Source: DASUPK01 sp963774305 | Lineage (GTDB): Bacteria > Actinomycetota > Thermoleophilia > Solirubrobacterales > 70-9 | Direction of reading: 5' to 3' | NCBI GenBank assembly: GCA_963774305.1 | Contig: CAVZEM010000006.1 | Span: 62,001 to 126,000 of the forward strand | Length of the DNA: 64,000 bases | Shown: one piece after another, positions 1 to 9,143 of the stretch | Layout of the letters: each line of letters opens with the position of its first letter | Numbering within the stretch: position 1 is the first letter of the stretch | The notes under the pieces: generated by a model | Seen by the model: the letters and a program-made list of their open reading frames with translations, nothing else | Told to the model about the DNA's origin: nothing | Database searches by the model: none | Program-made: the position numbers and the translations under genes

Positions 1-174
1 TGCTCAGAGCATCGAGGCGAGCTCAAGGCGCTTCTGCGGGAGCACTACGGGACGGTCGGCCCCCACCCATGGGCGATGGGTCCCCATCCGGTCAAGGTCC
101 TGCGGCGCGGCCGGCTCCGCGTGCGAGAGCGGCTCGGGCCGGGCTGGCGCCAGGGCTGGGGACCCACCACCTGA
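1..174 (+). CDS. C-terminal part of a small Cys-containing protein, cut by the window edge
   Basis: An open frame runs from base 1 to a TGA at 172-174 (57 residues visible). It reads CSEHRGELKALLREHYGTVG and then HPWAMGPHP, nearly the same as residues in the middle and C-terminal half of the next gene. The two are therefore tandem paralogues, and the start of this one lies left of the window. No family is recognised. The Cys-x-Glu-His pattern could be half of a metal site, the other half being the CxxC seen in the neighbour. The two genes are separated by a single base. Confidence 0.55.
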   Translation, partial: CSEHRGELKALLREHYGTVGPHPWAMGPHPVKVLRRGRLRVRERLGPGWRQGWGPTT

Positions 175-175
175 G

Positions 176-523
176 ATGCCCTGCCGCGTCCTCTTTCGAT
201 GCGAGTTCTGCGGCGCCAGGCCGGACCCGGCCACGCAACGAGGCCTCGAGGGCCAGCTTCAGGAGCTGCTCTTCGGCGAGTACCTCGACATCGAGCCGGG
301 GAATTGGCTGATCTGGAGCGGCAACGGGATCTACGGCCGTGCTCGCTACGCGTGCGGCGAGCATCGCGGCGAGCTCAAGGCGGACCTGCGGGAGGCATAC
401 GGGACTCTCGGATGGCACCCGTGGGCGATGGGCCCGCACCCGGTCCAGTACCGCCGCGGGCGTGTGGCGGCGAGGCAGCGGCTCGGCCCGGGCCGACCCT
501 CGCGGTGGAGCCCTACCGCCTAG
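176..523 (+). CDS. Small CxxC-containing hypothetical protein, tandem paralogue of the preceding gene
   Basis: A 115-residue protein with CEFCG near residue 9 and C-G-E-H-R near residue 60, a layout that could bind zinc or iron. The middle and C-terminal part repeats the sequence of the fragment at the window edge (EHRGELKA, LRE-YGT, HPWAMGPHPV). It starts at an ATG two bases after the stop of its paralogue and converges on hypF, overlapping its 3' end by 11 bases. No function is recognised. Its place beside the hydrogenase operon may be chance, because it is on the opposite strand. The last 25 or so residues are low complexity. Confidence 0.55.
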   Translation: MPCRVLFRCEFCGARPDPATQRGLEGQLQELLFGEYLDIEPGNWLIWSGNGIYGRARYACGEHRGELKADLREAYGTLGWHPWAMGPHPVQYRRGRVAARQRLGPGRPSRWSPTA

Positions 524-2786
524 CGGCTCCCGCAGCGGCGATCGCCAGTTGCCCGAGCGCGATGCCACCGTCGTTGGGCGGGAGCAGGCGCGGGACGAGT
601 ACTCGCAAGCCCCCCTGCTCGAGAATGGCGGTCGTCCGCTCCAGAAGCAGGCGGTTCTGAAAGACGCCGCCGGAGAGCACCACGAGTCCCACTCCTGCCG
701 TCGAGGCAGCCTCCACGCAGGCCGCCGCGGTCCCGGCGGCGATCCCGTTGTGGAAGCGAGCCGCGACAGTCGGGATCGGAACCCCGGCGCCGAGGTCGGC
801 CAATACGGCCCGAATCGTCTCCCTCGCGTCGAGTACCGCGGCGCCCGGCAGCGGATAGGCGCCCCGCTCCCCCCGATCGGCCGCGGCCTCGAGCTCGACC
901 GCAGCCTGCCCCTCGTAGTTGACCTCCGTCCTGATGCCGCAAATCGCCGCGACGGCGTCGAAGAGCCGCCCGGCGCTCGAGGTCTGCGGCGATGCGAGTC
1001 CGCTCTCGGCGAGGCGGCTCACCGTCTCCCATTCCCCGGAGTCCAGCTCCCCGGCGATCCGTGGCGGGATCGGCGGGTCTGAGCCCAGGGTCTCGAGCAG
1101 CCACGCGCACGCCATGCGCCACGGCTGGCGGATCGCTCGCTCTCCACCCGGCATCGGGACCGTGCGGAGATGCCCCAGCCTCTCGAAGCCGACGGCGTCC
1201 CCGGCGAGGATCTCGCCGCCCCAGATCGCCCCGTCGGTGCCCAGGCCGGTCCCATCGAAGATCGCTCCGACAGCGGGGCCCTCCTCGCGGTGCTCCGCCA
1301 GACATGACGCGAGATGCGCGTGATGGTGCTGGACGCCGATCGTCTCAACTCCCTCGCGCTCCAGCGCGTACTTCGTCGAGAGGTACTCCGGATGCAGGTC
1401 GTGGGCCACCAGCTCCGGCACCACTGCGAACAGCCGCTCGAAGTGCTCGATCCCCTCCTGGTAGGAGCGCAGGGTCTCGTAGTTCTTCAGATCTCCGATG
1501 TGATGGCCGACCCAGGCCCGATCCCCCTTTGCGACGGCGAAGGTGCACTTGAGCTCGGCCCCGCACGCCAGCATCGGATGCGGGACTCGCAGCGGCAGGC
1601 CGGCGGGGACATATCCGCGAGAGCGGCGCAGGAAGAGGACACCGTCGCCGGCGACCCTGACGACCGAGTCATCGGTGCGTGTGTGGATCGGGCGGTCGTG
1701 CAGGAGGAAGAGATCCGCGATCGACCCAAGCCGCTCGAGCGCATCCTCGTCCCGGTAGGCGATCGGCTCATCGGAGACGTTGGCGCTGGTCATCACGAGT
1801 GGCGCCCCGCAGTCCCCCAGGATGAGGTGGTGGAGCGGCGAGTACGGCAGCATGACTCCGAGCTCGTGCGTCGACGGCGCGACCGACTCGGCCACACGCG
1901 CACCCTCCACCCGCGGAGCGATGACGATCGGCCGCTCCCGGCTCGTCAGCAGCGCGCCCGAGTGATCGTCGAGCTCCACCAGATCCAGGGCGGCCTCCAG
2001 CGAGGGAGCCATCAGCGCGAACGGCTTGTCCTCCCGGTGCTTTCGCCCGCGCAGTTCCGCCACGGCACCCTCGTCGTCGGCGCGGCAGGCGAGATGAAAC
2101 CCGCCGACACCCTTGACCGCGACGATCCGCCCCTCAGCCAGGGCGGTCACGGTGGCCTCCAATGCCGGCTCGTTGCCCTCGGCCACGGTCCGGCCCGAGG
2201 GATCGGCGAGTCGCAGCGAGGGACCGCAGTCGGGGCAGGCGTTGGGCTGTGCGTGGAACCGCCGGTCGAGCGGGTCCTCGTACTCGGCGCGGCAGCGTGG
2301 GCACATCTCGAAGGACGCCATCGTCGTCAGCGGCCGGTCGTAGGGAACGCCCCGGACGATCGTGAACCTCGGGCCGCAGTTGGTGCAGTTGGTGAACGGA
2401 TAGCGATGCCGCCTGTCGGCCGGGTCCCGAATCTCCTCCAGGCAGTCCTCACAGGTGGCGATGTCGGGAGACACCGCGGCTCGAGGCTCGCCTCCAGCGT
2501 CGCTCTCGACGATCCCGAAGCCCTCCTCTCCCAACGGCTCCGCCTCCTCCTCGGTGACGCGCTCCACCACGGCGAGCGGCGGCGGGTCGGAGGAGAGCCT
2601 CGCCAGGAACGCCTCGACCGCGGGCCGGTCTCCCTCGACCTCGACCAGGACACCGCGCGCGTCGTTCAGGACCCAGCCGGCCAGCCCGAGCTCCGTCGCG
2701 ACGCGGAAGACGAAGGGCCTGAAGCCGACACCCTGCACCGTGCCCTCGACCCGGACCCGCGTACGGCGACGGGCGCCGATGGTCAC
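513..2786 (-). CDS. hypF: Carbamoyltransferase HypF, [NiFe]-hydrogenase maturation
   Basis: 757 residues, normal for HypF. It converts carbamoyl phosphate and ATP to carbamoyl-adenylate and loads HypE with the carbamoyl group that becomes the cyanide ligands of the active-site iron. Domains in order: an acylphosphatase-like domain with VEGTVQGVGFRPFVFR at the N-terminus; two zinc fingers (CEDC near residue 111, CTNCGPRF, CPRC, CPDCGPS); a YrdC-like domain in the middle; and a Kae1-like domain with HHHAHLASCLAEH near residue 487 and DGTGLGTDGAIWGGE. It is the last gene of the hydrogenase operon and overlaps the SIS gene stop by ATGA. The frame is intact. Confidence 0.97.
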   Translation of the reverse strand: MTIGARRRTRVRVEGTVQGVGFRPFVFRVATELGLAGWVLNDARGVLVEVEGDRPAVEAFLARLSSDPPPLAVVERVTEEEAEPLGEEGFGIVESDAGGEPRAAVSPDIATCEDCLEEIRDPADRRHRYPFTNCTNCGPRFTIVRGVPYDRPLTTMASFEMCPRCRAEYEDPLDRRFHAQPNACPDCGPSLRLADPSGRTVAEGNEPALEATVTALAEGRIVAVKGVGGFHLACRADDEGAVAELRGRKHREDKPFALMAPSLEAALDLVELDDHSGALLTSRERPIVIAPRVEGARVAESVAPSTHELGVMLPYSPLHHLILGDCGAPLVMTSANVSDEPIAYRDEDALERLGSIADLFLLHDRPIHTRTDDSVVRVAGDGVLFLRRSRGYVPAGLPLRVPHPMLACGAELKCTFAVAKGDRAWVGHHIGDLKNYETLRSYQEGIEHFERLFAVVPELVAHDLHPEYLSTKYALEREGVETIGVQHHHAHLASCLAEHREEGPAVGAIFDGTGLGTDGAIWGGEILAGDAVGFERLGHLRTVPMPGGERAIRQPWRMACAWLLETLGSDPPIPPRIAGELDSGEWETVSRLAESGLASPQTSSAGRLFDAVAAICGIRTEVNYEGQAAVELEAAADRGERGAYPLPGAAVLDARETIRAVLADLGAGVPIPTVAARFHNGIAAGTAAACVEAASTAGVGLVVLSGGVFQNRLLLERTTAILEQGGLRVLVPRLLPPNDGGIALGQLAIAAAGAARR

Positions 2787-3985
2787 GGCAGCTCGATCAG
2801 CTCACGGATCGCGTGGTAGGCGCTCGCCTGCGCCTCCTGGATCCTCGGGATGTGCTGAGAGGGGGTGACGATCACGTGGTCCGCCAGCCCCTCCGAGGCG
2901 ACCCGGCCGCCGTCGTACCCGACGAGCGCCACCGTCGCGAGCTCGCGGCGCCGTGCCTCGCCGAGCGCCTCGATCAGGTTGACGGAGTTGCCGCTCGTCG
3001 AGATCGCGATCGCGACGTCCCCCGGGCGGCCGTAGGCGATCACCTGTCGCAGGAAGATGGCCTCCACCCCGATGTCGTTGGCGATCGCCGTCAGGATCGA
3101 GGGGTCCTCGGTCAGGTCCAGCGCTGCCCGGGCCGGCCAGCCCTGGGGCGCACTCCGCAGGTCCGCGACGAGGTCCATTGCGTCAGTGGCGGACCCTCCG
3201 TTGCCGAAGACGAGCGCCTTCCCGCCCGCATCGAAGATCTCCCGGAGCGTCCTCGCTGCCGCGAGGATCTCCTCCCTCCCCTCGGTCAGCGTCCGCTCGC
3301 GGAGCGCCCCAACCTCCTCAGACTTCATCAGCACGTTCGAGCGCACGTCCTCGAGCACGCCATCCAGGTCGGTCTCGCCCTCGGAGAGGAACGGATAGAG
3401 GAAGCTCGACCCGCCGGTGTCGTGCACCGGGCCCGCCTCCCGGCCCTCGAGCAGGCCACGATGCTCGAAGAAGACGTGAACCAGCTCCCAGAGCACGTGG
3501 TACAGGGTCTCGGCGAGCTCCTGCCGCACGAACGGGTCTTCGCTCGGCGGCTCGAACTCCCATTCGGCCCCGCAGCGCGAGAACGCGATCGTCTGGCAGC
3601 CGCGCGCCCTCGCGGCCTCCAGCGCCTCGAGCGTCTCGGCGGATCCCGGCTCGTCGGTGCCGAACGCGATCACGATGTCGTCGGCCTCGGCGATCAGGTC
3701 GAACTGAACCGTGAGCGGGCCGCCCTCCCGGGCGAGGCCGATGGCCGGCAGCGCGCGCTTGCCGACGATCACCGGGTGCACGAACTCCACGGCGACGTGG
3801 CGGACGTCCGATCGGGCGGCGGGCGACAGTCCCAGGGCGATCAGCCTGCCCCCGCGGGCGAACCGCTCCGCCATGCGGTGGCAGCAGAGGGCGACCCGCT
3901 CCGCCTCGGCCTCGAAGAAGCTCCGATTCGCCTCGGTCCGCTCCGCGAGCAGGGAGTCGAGTCGTCCCGCCGCGGCGACGGTCAA
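2783..3985 (-). CDS. Double SIS-domain protein (GmhA-like) of the hydrogenase operon
   Basis: About 400 residues with two sugar-isomerase (SIS) folds. The second is clear, with GNGGSATDAMDLVADL and AIAISTSGNSVNLIEAL, as in sedoheptulose-7-phosphate isomerases. The first is more divergent (LIALGLSP, VIAFGTDEPGSAETLEAL). SIS genes recur in actinobacterial group 1h hydrogenase operons, and their role in maturation is not known to me. The start chosen is TTG at 3985, which overlaps the hypB stop (TTGA) and has GGGAGG about ten bases upstream. An ATG at 4024 in frame would add 13 residues and overlap hypB more deeply. Confidence 0.88.
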   Translation of the reverse strand: MTVAAAGRLDSLLAERTEANRSFFEAEAERVALCCHRMAERFARGGRLIALGLSPAARSDVRHVAVEFVHPVIVGKRALPAIGLAREGGPLTVQFDLIAEADDIVIAFGTDEPGSAETLEALEAARARGCQTIAFSRCGAEWEFEPPSEDPFVRQELAETLYHVLWELVHVFFEHRGLLEGREAGPVHDTGGSSFLYPFLSEGETDLDGVLEDVRSNVLMKSEEVGALRERTLTEGREEILAAARTLREIFDAGGKALVFGNGGSATDAMDLVADLRSAPQGWPARAALDLTEDPSILTAIANDIGVEAIFLRQVIAYGRPGDVAIAISTSGNSVNLIEALGEARRRELATVALVGYDGGRVASEGLADHVIVTPSQHIPRIQEAQASAYHAIRELIELP

Positions 3986-4659
3986 ACCGTGGCGGCCTCC
4001 CTCGCCGCGATGCCGGAGAGCCATTCACCGAACGCCTCGGTCCCCTCCCCCGTCCGCGCGCTGACCTCGATCACCTGAGCCGTCGGGTTGACCGAATCGA
4101 GGTTGTGCCGCAGCTTCTCCAGGTCGTACTCCAGGTGCGGAAGCAGATCGATCTTGTTGACGACCACGAGCTCACAGGCTCGGAACATGAGCGGGTACTT
4201 GAGGGGCTTGTCCTCGCCCTCGGTCACGGAGCAGATCATCGCCCGCGCATCCTCACCGACCCTGAACTCCGCCGGGCAGACGAGGTTCCCGACGTTCTCG
4301 ATCACCAGCAGGTCGAGCTGATCGAGGTCGAGGTCGCCGAGCGCCGAGCGGACCATGTTGGCGTCGAGATGACACTCGCCCCCGAATCCGGCCTCGGTAT
4401 TGAGCTGGACGACCGGGAGATGCAGGTGGGCGATCCGGTCGGCGTCCATCGACCCCTGAACGTCTCCCTCGAGGACCCCGACGCGGGCGTCGAGCCCGGG
4501 CAGAGTTTCCTCGAGCAGCGTGGTCTTGCCGGCGCCCGGAGCGGACATCAGGTTGACCACCCGCACGCCGGCGTGGTCGAAGTCATGCCGGTTCGCCGCG
4601 GCGATCGTCGTATTGGCGTCGAGCGCGTCCTCGGCGACCTTCACCTTGGTGCGATGCAT
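3982..4659 (-). CDS. hypB: Hydrogenase nickel incorporation GTPase HypB
   Basis: 225 residues. This GTPase works with HypA to insert nickel into the hydrogenase large subunit. Visible motifs are the P-loop SAPGAGKTTLLEE, ENVGNLVCPAEF in the switch/metal region, and NKIDLL, the guanine-specificity motif. The N-terminus (MHRTKVKVAEDAL) lacks the His-rich nickel-storage stretch of some HypB proteins. The ATG at 4659 lies inside the 3' end of hypA (19-base overlap). The stop overlaps the TTG start of the SIS gene. Confidence 0.96.
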   Translation of the reverse strand: MHRTKVKVAEDALDANTTIAAANRHDFDHAGVRVVNLMSAPGAGKTTLLEETLPGLDARVGVLEGDVQGSMDADRIAHLHLPVVQLNTEAGFGGECHLDANMVRSALGDLDLDQLDLLVIENVGNLVCPAEFRVGEDARAMICSVTEGEDKPLKYPLMFRACELVVVNKIDLLPHLEYDLEKLRHNLDSVNPTAQVIEVSARTGEGTEAFGEWLSGIAAREAATV

Positions 4660-5006
4660 CCGGCCTCCTCCTTCTCGTTGACCTCGATCGAATCCACCTC
4701 GAACTCCGTGCCGCTGATCACCTCGACGTCGCTCCCGGAGCATGACGGACACCGGAAGTCGGGCAGATCCAGATCCCAGCTCTGGTCGCAGGTGTTGCAT
4801 CGAAGGCGCGCGGGGAGCAGCTCCTGCTCGAGGGTGGCTCCCTCGCAAACCGTGTCCCGCGAGCAGATCCCGAAGTAGAACTCCAGGGACTCGGGAACGA
4901 CCTGCCGCAGGGCGCCGATCCGCATCTGTACGGAGATCACCCGGCGGCCATCGGCGTGCTTCTCCACCGTCTCGACGATCCCGGTCGCAAGTGAGAGTTC
5001 GTGCAT
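4641..5006 (-). CDS. hypA: Hydrogenase nickel metallochaperone HypA
   Basis: 121 residues. It begins MHELSLATGIVETVEKHA; the conserved MHE start is the nickel-binding N-terminus of HypA. A four-cysteine zinc site follows (CNTCDQSW and CPSCSGSDVEV). It delivers nickel with HypB. It sits two bases after the endopeptidase stop and overlaps hypB. The C-terminal tail (EKEEAGCIAPR) is an extra stretch past the usual end. Confidence 0.96.
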   Translation of the reverse strand: MHELSLATGIVETVEKHADGRRVISVQMRIGALRQVVPESLEFYFGICSRDTVCEGATLEQELLPARLRCNTCDQSWDLDLPDFRCPSCSGSDVEVISGTEFEVDSIEVNEKEEAGCIAPR

Positions 5007-5008
5007 CG

Positions 5009-5581
5009 TCAGCTCGGGTCGTAGGCCGCGTCCGACTGCAGCTTGTTGAGCTCCTCGAGCACGACGCCGGCAGCCCGGTCAACGGCGGCCTTGACGGGCT
5101 CGCTCAATTCCAGGGCAAGGGTCTCGACGTCGGCGGGCTCGCAGCCGACCACCACGACCTTCCCCGGCCAGCCGTGCACCGTCTTGACGAAGCGCAGAAC
5201 CGTCTGCGGGTCCATGCCGTGCGGGCTGATCGCCTCGCCGTCCTCGATCGGCTTGATCTCGTTCGGATCGGGCTCGATCACGTAGACGTCGCCGGGCTCA
5301 CCGCCCTGCTGGCTGACGTCGACCAGGACCATCGCGTGGTAGCCACGCATGACCTCATATGCCAGGTCGAGGCCTCCCGAGCCGAAGTCCTGCACATGGA
5401 CGCCGGGGGGCACTCCCTTCTCCAGCAGCCGGTTGACGACGTGCCCACCGAAACCGTCATCACCGAGCCACGCGTTCCCGACACCCGCCACCAGGATCTG
5501 CTTCTCCATCTCGGGCAGCTCCGGCTCCTGAAGCGTGCTCAGGTCCGGCATCCTCGGCTCGTGTTCGGGGAGCTGATTCAT
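5009..5581 (-). CDS. Hydrogenase maturation endopeptidase (HyaD/HupD type)
   Basis: 190 residues. It removes the C-terminal peptide of the large subunit after nickel insertion. The hallmark VAGVGNAWLGDDGFG holds the conserved Asn and an acidic metal ligand, and further ligands lie in the Asp of LVDVSQQGG and the His of ISPHGMDP. The ATG at 5581 overlaps the stop of the upstream gene (ATGA), which decides this start, although a shorter form from MEKQIL is possible. The N-terminal 27 residues are not part of the usual domain. Confidence 0.93.
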   Translation of the reverse strand: MNQLPEHEPRMPDLSTLQEPELPEMEKQILVAGVGNAWLGDDGFGGHVVNRLLEKGVPPGVHVQDFGSGGLDLAYEVMRGYHAMVLVDVSQQGGEPGDVYVIEPDPNEIKPIEDGEAISPHGMDPQTVLRFVKTVHGWPGKVVVVGCEPADVETLALELSEPVKAAVDRAAGVVLEELNKLQSDAAYDPS

Positions 5582-6778
5582 GGCCTCGCGGGTTCGACCT
5601 CGTCCGCGAAGAAGAACAGATATCGCCCGGTTTCGCGAAGCAGGTCCTGCCCGGGGTCGTCGTCCACGGTCACTCCGAGGTAGACGCGATCGTCGTAGCC
5701 CCGGTAGATCCTCTCGACGGTCGCCGTGCGACCGTGGAGGATCTTGTCGTAGACATCGCCCTCGGTCCCGGGCCGCAGGACGATCTTGTCTCCGAGGCGG
5801 ACGGTCGCGCCGTTGGCCGAGATCTCCCTCTCGCCCTTGATCTCGTCGATGCCGGCGGGCGGCGACGGCGGGCCCCCGTGCGACGCGGGTACGGCGTCGT
5901 CCTCTTCCGGCTCCTTGTAGGTGAGCCTGCCGTGCAAGCTCATGATGTCGTCCCCGGTGGCAGCCGCGGCGCGATCGATCATCTCCCTGACGGCTGGATC
6001 CTGGCCCGAGATCTGATCGCGCTCGTCGTCGCTCAGCGTCTGCACGTGGAGCAGCAGAGCCTCCTCGATCTCCGTGTTGTCGAACAGGTTGCCCAGGCTC
6101 TCGGGCGCGAGGTCCGGGTGATCCGGGAGCACGATGGCCGCGCCCGAGGACCGACTCGTCCCCGTCGCCGACGAGCACCGGGTAGGTGTTGACCGGTCGG
6201 CTGTCCGCGACCGCCTTGCCCTCCGCGCCCTCCCGCTCGAGCGGCGACACGAAGGTCCCTTCGTCTGCCTCGATCAGCGGGTGCGTGGAGATCAGGCTGC
6301 GGCGCAGCGCGTCACCGCGGCTCGTGCCGTCGGGGTCACCGATCAGCTGCGTCTCGTTGTGCACGCACAGCCTGATGCGCGTGAGGTCCGGTGTGATCGG
6401 CTCGGCGCGGAGTGCGACGCGGCCCTCCAACATGCCTCCCTCGTCGAGGCCGAAGCTGAACTCGCGGCGGAGCGGTTCGCGAACGATTTCGGCGACCCGG
6501 ACGGGGCCGACCTCGATCTCTCGGTCAACCGCCTCGTGTCGCTCTCCCGAGGACTGCAGGAAGAGTACGGTCGCCTGCAGCCGCGTCTCGGGACCGCCCC
6601 GGAGCACGGCCTCCAGCCTCAGCATCGAGAAGGCCGCCGGTTGAGCCTCCGCATACGCGGGCGGATAGACGATGCCGAACGGTGTCGGCGTGGCGTTCTT
6701 GACGCCCGGGGTGTACGGGTACAGCGCGTAGCCCTCATAGAGCAGCGAGCGCACCAGCTCCTCGAGCCTCTCATTCAC
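5578..6778 (-). CDS. Unknown hydrogenase-operon protein, interrupted by one frameshift
   Basis: Two overlapping frames join into one protein of about 399 residues. The first half reads from a GTG at 6778 (overlapping the DUF6084 stop) through LYPYTPGVKNATPTPFG to DGDESVLG. The second continues AAIVLPDHPDLAPESLGNLFDN to the stop at 5578. Removing one G from the run at 6143-6145 restores the frame. The text has features of a large conserved protein of these operons (two beta-rich halves, HGRTATVERIYRGYDDRVYLGVTVDDDPG near the end). I do not recognise a catalytic motif. Coupling on both sides (GTGA, ATGA) suggests it is needed with the hydrogenase. Confidence 0.8.
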
Positions 6779-7526
6779 CGGCAGAGTCCTCCTCCAGCAG
6801 CTTGGAGATCGCGGCATCGAGGGTCGGAGCTCCCCGCTTCGCCTTCAGGCGCTGCAGGGCATCCAGCGTGTCGCGGTGCACCGGCACCCAGCCGCGGTAG
6901 GGGTAGTAGGAGTCGATCATCTCGCGCCAGACGGAGACGGGCATCGAGAAATCCGCGACCGTGTCCCAGGGCACCTGTACGACCTGGAGCCGGCCTTCGT
7001 CTCCCGCGTAGTACACGCTGCCATTGAAGTGAAAGGCGAGCGGGATCTCGCCGTCGGTGACCGAGTGGAAGTACTTGGCGGCCGCGAGCTCGACGTCGTA
7101 GTTGCAGAGCACCGGGATCTGAACCGAGGTCGACCCCGTGAACGCCGGGATGAGGATGCTCTCGATCGTCCAGAGCATCCGCTGGGCGCTGGTGGTCCAG
7201 CGATGGGGGTCGCCGAAGAGCTCCGTCAGCTTCTCCCTCGTCTCGGTGTCGTAGCTGCGCTTGGCGGGTTCGATCTGGATCTGAACCGACAGACCGGCCA
7301 TGAAGACGTCGCGTCCCGAGCCGTCGCTGACGTCCAGGTCGAACACCAGCGTGGGTGCGGCGGCGTGCTCGATCGCCCTCGCGGAGCTCACCTCGAGCGA
7401 GAGGCCTGGCTCCCCAGGCCGTGCGGATGTCTCCGGAGCGCCTCGCTCGGACGTATCGGCCTCGACCTCGGGCGGCCGCGGATGCGGTGCGCCGCCGTTG
7501 CCGATCGCGCTCTGCTCGCCGGTCAT
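6771..7526 (-). CDS. DUF6084-family protein of the hydrogenase operon
   Basis: 251 residues starting at an ATG that overlaps the DUF5947 stop (ATGA). After a disordered N-terminus (about 45 residues rich in Pro, Gly and Glu) comes a beta-rich domain with PTLVFDLDVSD, VQIQIEPAKRSYD and FHFNGSVYYAGDEGRLQV, ending VPVHRDTLDALQRLKAKRG. DUF6084 proteins accompany group 1h hydrogenases in actinobacteria. The name comes from recall of that gene neighbourhood and should be checked by profile. There are no metal-binding clusters or membrane segments. It may be an assembly or scaffolding factor, but that is only inference. Confidence 0.8.
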   Translation of the reverse strand: MTGEQSAIGNGGAPHPRPPEVEADTSERGAPETSARPGEPGLSLEVSSARAIEHAAAPTLVFDLDVSDGSGRDVFMAGLSVQIQIEPAKRSYDTETREKLTELFGDPHRWTTSAQRMLWTIESILIPAFTGSTSVQIPVLCNYDVELAAAKYFHSVTDGEIPLAFHFNGSVYYAGDEGRLQVVQVPWDTVADFSMPVSVWREMIDSYYPYRGWVPVHRDTLDALQRLKAKRGAPTLDAAISKLLEEDSAGE

Positions 7527-8206
7527 CTCAACTCCCTCGACCGGGCTCGCAGGCGTGCGAAGAACGCCGGCACCTCGCGCTCGATCGCGGCTCCGCCCGA
7601 GATCCCCTCCCAGTTCACCTTGATGGCGCCGACGAGCCCGTAGCACTCGTCGATCGGAGCGATCACGAATTCGTGAGGCTCCGAGATCCGATTGACGACG
7701 AGTGCTTCGGCATCCGGCTCGAGGCCCTCGAGGGCGGGGTTCAGCGCGGTCAGGTCCTCCCAGGCGGCGAGCTGAAGCTCCGATTCGGTCGCGCCGGCCG
7801 GGCTCGGGTACATCGCGACCATCGCCTCCAGCGAGCTGCTGTACATGAAGAAGGCCAGGCCGATCGGCACCTCGAGCCGCGCCCAGAGCTCGTCGGGAAG
7901 TGAGAAGCCCTCCAGCCAGACGACCCGGCTGCCGGTGGGCCGCAGCTCGGGATCACCGGATCGCTGCGCCCAGCAGGTGGCGCAGACGCAGAGGATGCGC
8001 CGGTCGCCCAGGTGCAGGAGATGCTCATGCTTCGGCGGGACCTCCACGCCACAGAGATCGCAGACCTCTTCGGCCACGGCCTGCGAGCCGGTGGCCGGTG
8101 CCGTCCTGGCTCCCGTGCCGCGCCTGAGGCCGCGCAGGCCGGTCACCATGTTGGCCCGCCTCCGGGCCGCCACCTTGTCATCGATGGCACGCCCGTTTCC
8201 GCTCAT
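7523..8206 (-). CDS. DUF5947-family Cys-rich protein of the hydrogenase operon
   Basis: 227 residues. The hallmark is a CDLCGVEV...HLLHLGDRRILCVCATCW segment near residues 50-85, with four to five Cys and two to three His that could hold zinc. It is followed by a domain with FFMYSSSLEAMVAMYPSPAGATES and an ending IKVNWEGISGG. This matches my memory of DUF5947 proteins found in actinobacterial hydrogenase clusters. It overlaps both neighbours by four bases. The biochemical role is unknown. Confidence 0.82.
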   Translation of the reverse strand: MSGNGRAIDDKVAARRRANMVTGLRGLRRGTGARTAPATGSQAVAEEVCDLCGVEVPPKHEHLLHLGDRRILCVCATCWAQRSGDPELRPTGSRVVWLEGFSLPDELWARLEVPIGLAFFMYSSSLEAMVAMYPSPAGATESELQLAAWEDLTALNPALEGLEPDAEALVVNRISEPHEFVIAPIDECYGLVGAIKVNWEGISGGAAIEREVPAFFARLRARSRELR

Positions 8207-9118
8207 CCCGCCAGCGCCACCCTCACCCCCTGATCCTCCGAGGCGAGCAGGGGGACCGGGCCCAGATGGAGCTTCTCGTCGTCGAGGGATCGCCCGGCTC
8301 GGGGGAGGAAATACCGGCGCGCGCAGCCCGGACAGGTCAGCATCCCCTCGTCGAGCTCCGCCTCCGCGATGGAGCCCCTGCAGCTCGGGCAGGAATCGAG
8401 ATAGGCGAGCAGCGACCCTTCGACCTTCGCGACCACGATCGGGGTGCCGTCCACCTCGATTCTGGCCAGCGCGTCCTCACCGAGACCGTTCACCTCTCCG
8501 TTGAGCGCGTGCCACCCCGACGCGCCGGGAGGCGGCGGGATCCCGGCGTCCCCGTTTCCTCCGGTTGCCATCGGCAGCGGAGTCCCGGTCACCATGACGG
8601 GGTTGAGCAGGTCCTGCTCCAGCCCCTCGACCTCGATGCCGAGCAGGTCGGGGGCGGTTTCGTCGAGCGCCGTCTTGATGGCCAGCTCCAGGGTCGACGA
8701 AGAGGCCGGACAGCCGTCGCAGCTCCCCTCCAGCCGGATCCGCGCGACCCCGTCCTCGAGGGAGATCAACTCGACGTTGCCGCCGTGGGACTCCATGTAG
8801 GGGCGAACGTTGTCCAGGGCCTCGTTCACCCGCTCCCCGATCGGCACGGGATAGAGATCGTGGATCAGCATGAGGCTGCCGACCACGCCGTCGTCGGCGA
8901 GCTGCTGCGAGATCGGCAGCCGCGTCCTCGCCGGCCTCGTCGAGTATCTCGACGATCCGGGTCAGGCCGTGGCCGTACATCTCGATCACCGCCGCGACCA
9001 GATCCTCCGAGATCCTCCGCGCGAGCGGGTCGGGGAGCTGCTCCACCTGTGCGGTCAGCTCCTCGACCCTCTGGATCAGGGCCTCCGGGCTGACCGCGCC
9101 TTCTCTCTCACCGGGCAT
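8203..9118 (-). CDS. NifU-like plus Rieske-like iron-sulfur protein (HhyE-like), one frameshift
   Basis: Two frames join into about 304 residues. The first runs from ATG 9118 (MPGEREGAVSPEALIQRVEELTA), and the second from about RLPISQQLADDGVVGSLMLIHDLYPV. One extra base between about 8900 and 8935 explains the break. The centre is a NifU C-terminal domain with GSCDGCPASSSTLELAI. The C-terminus is Rieske-like but has CPSC and CPGC, so both usual histidine ligands are cysteines. Iron-sulfur proteins at this place (HucE, HhyE in mycobacteria) are proposed electron carriers from the hydrogenase. That analogy is my inference. Confidence 0.82.
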
Positions 9119-9143
9119 CCTGGCTCGATCCTTTCCCGGCCGC

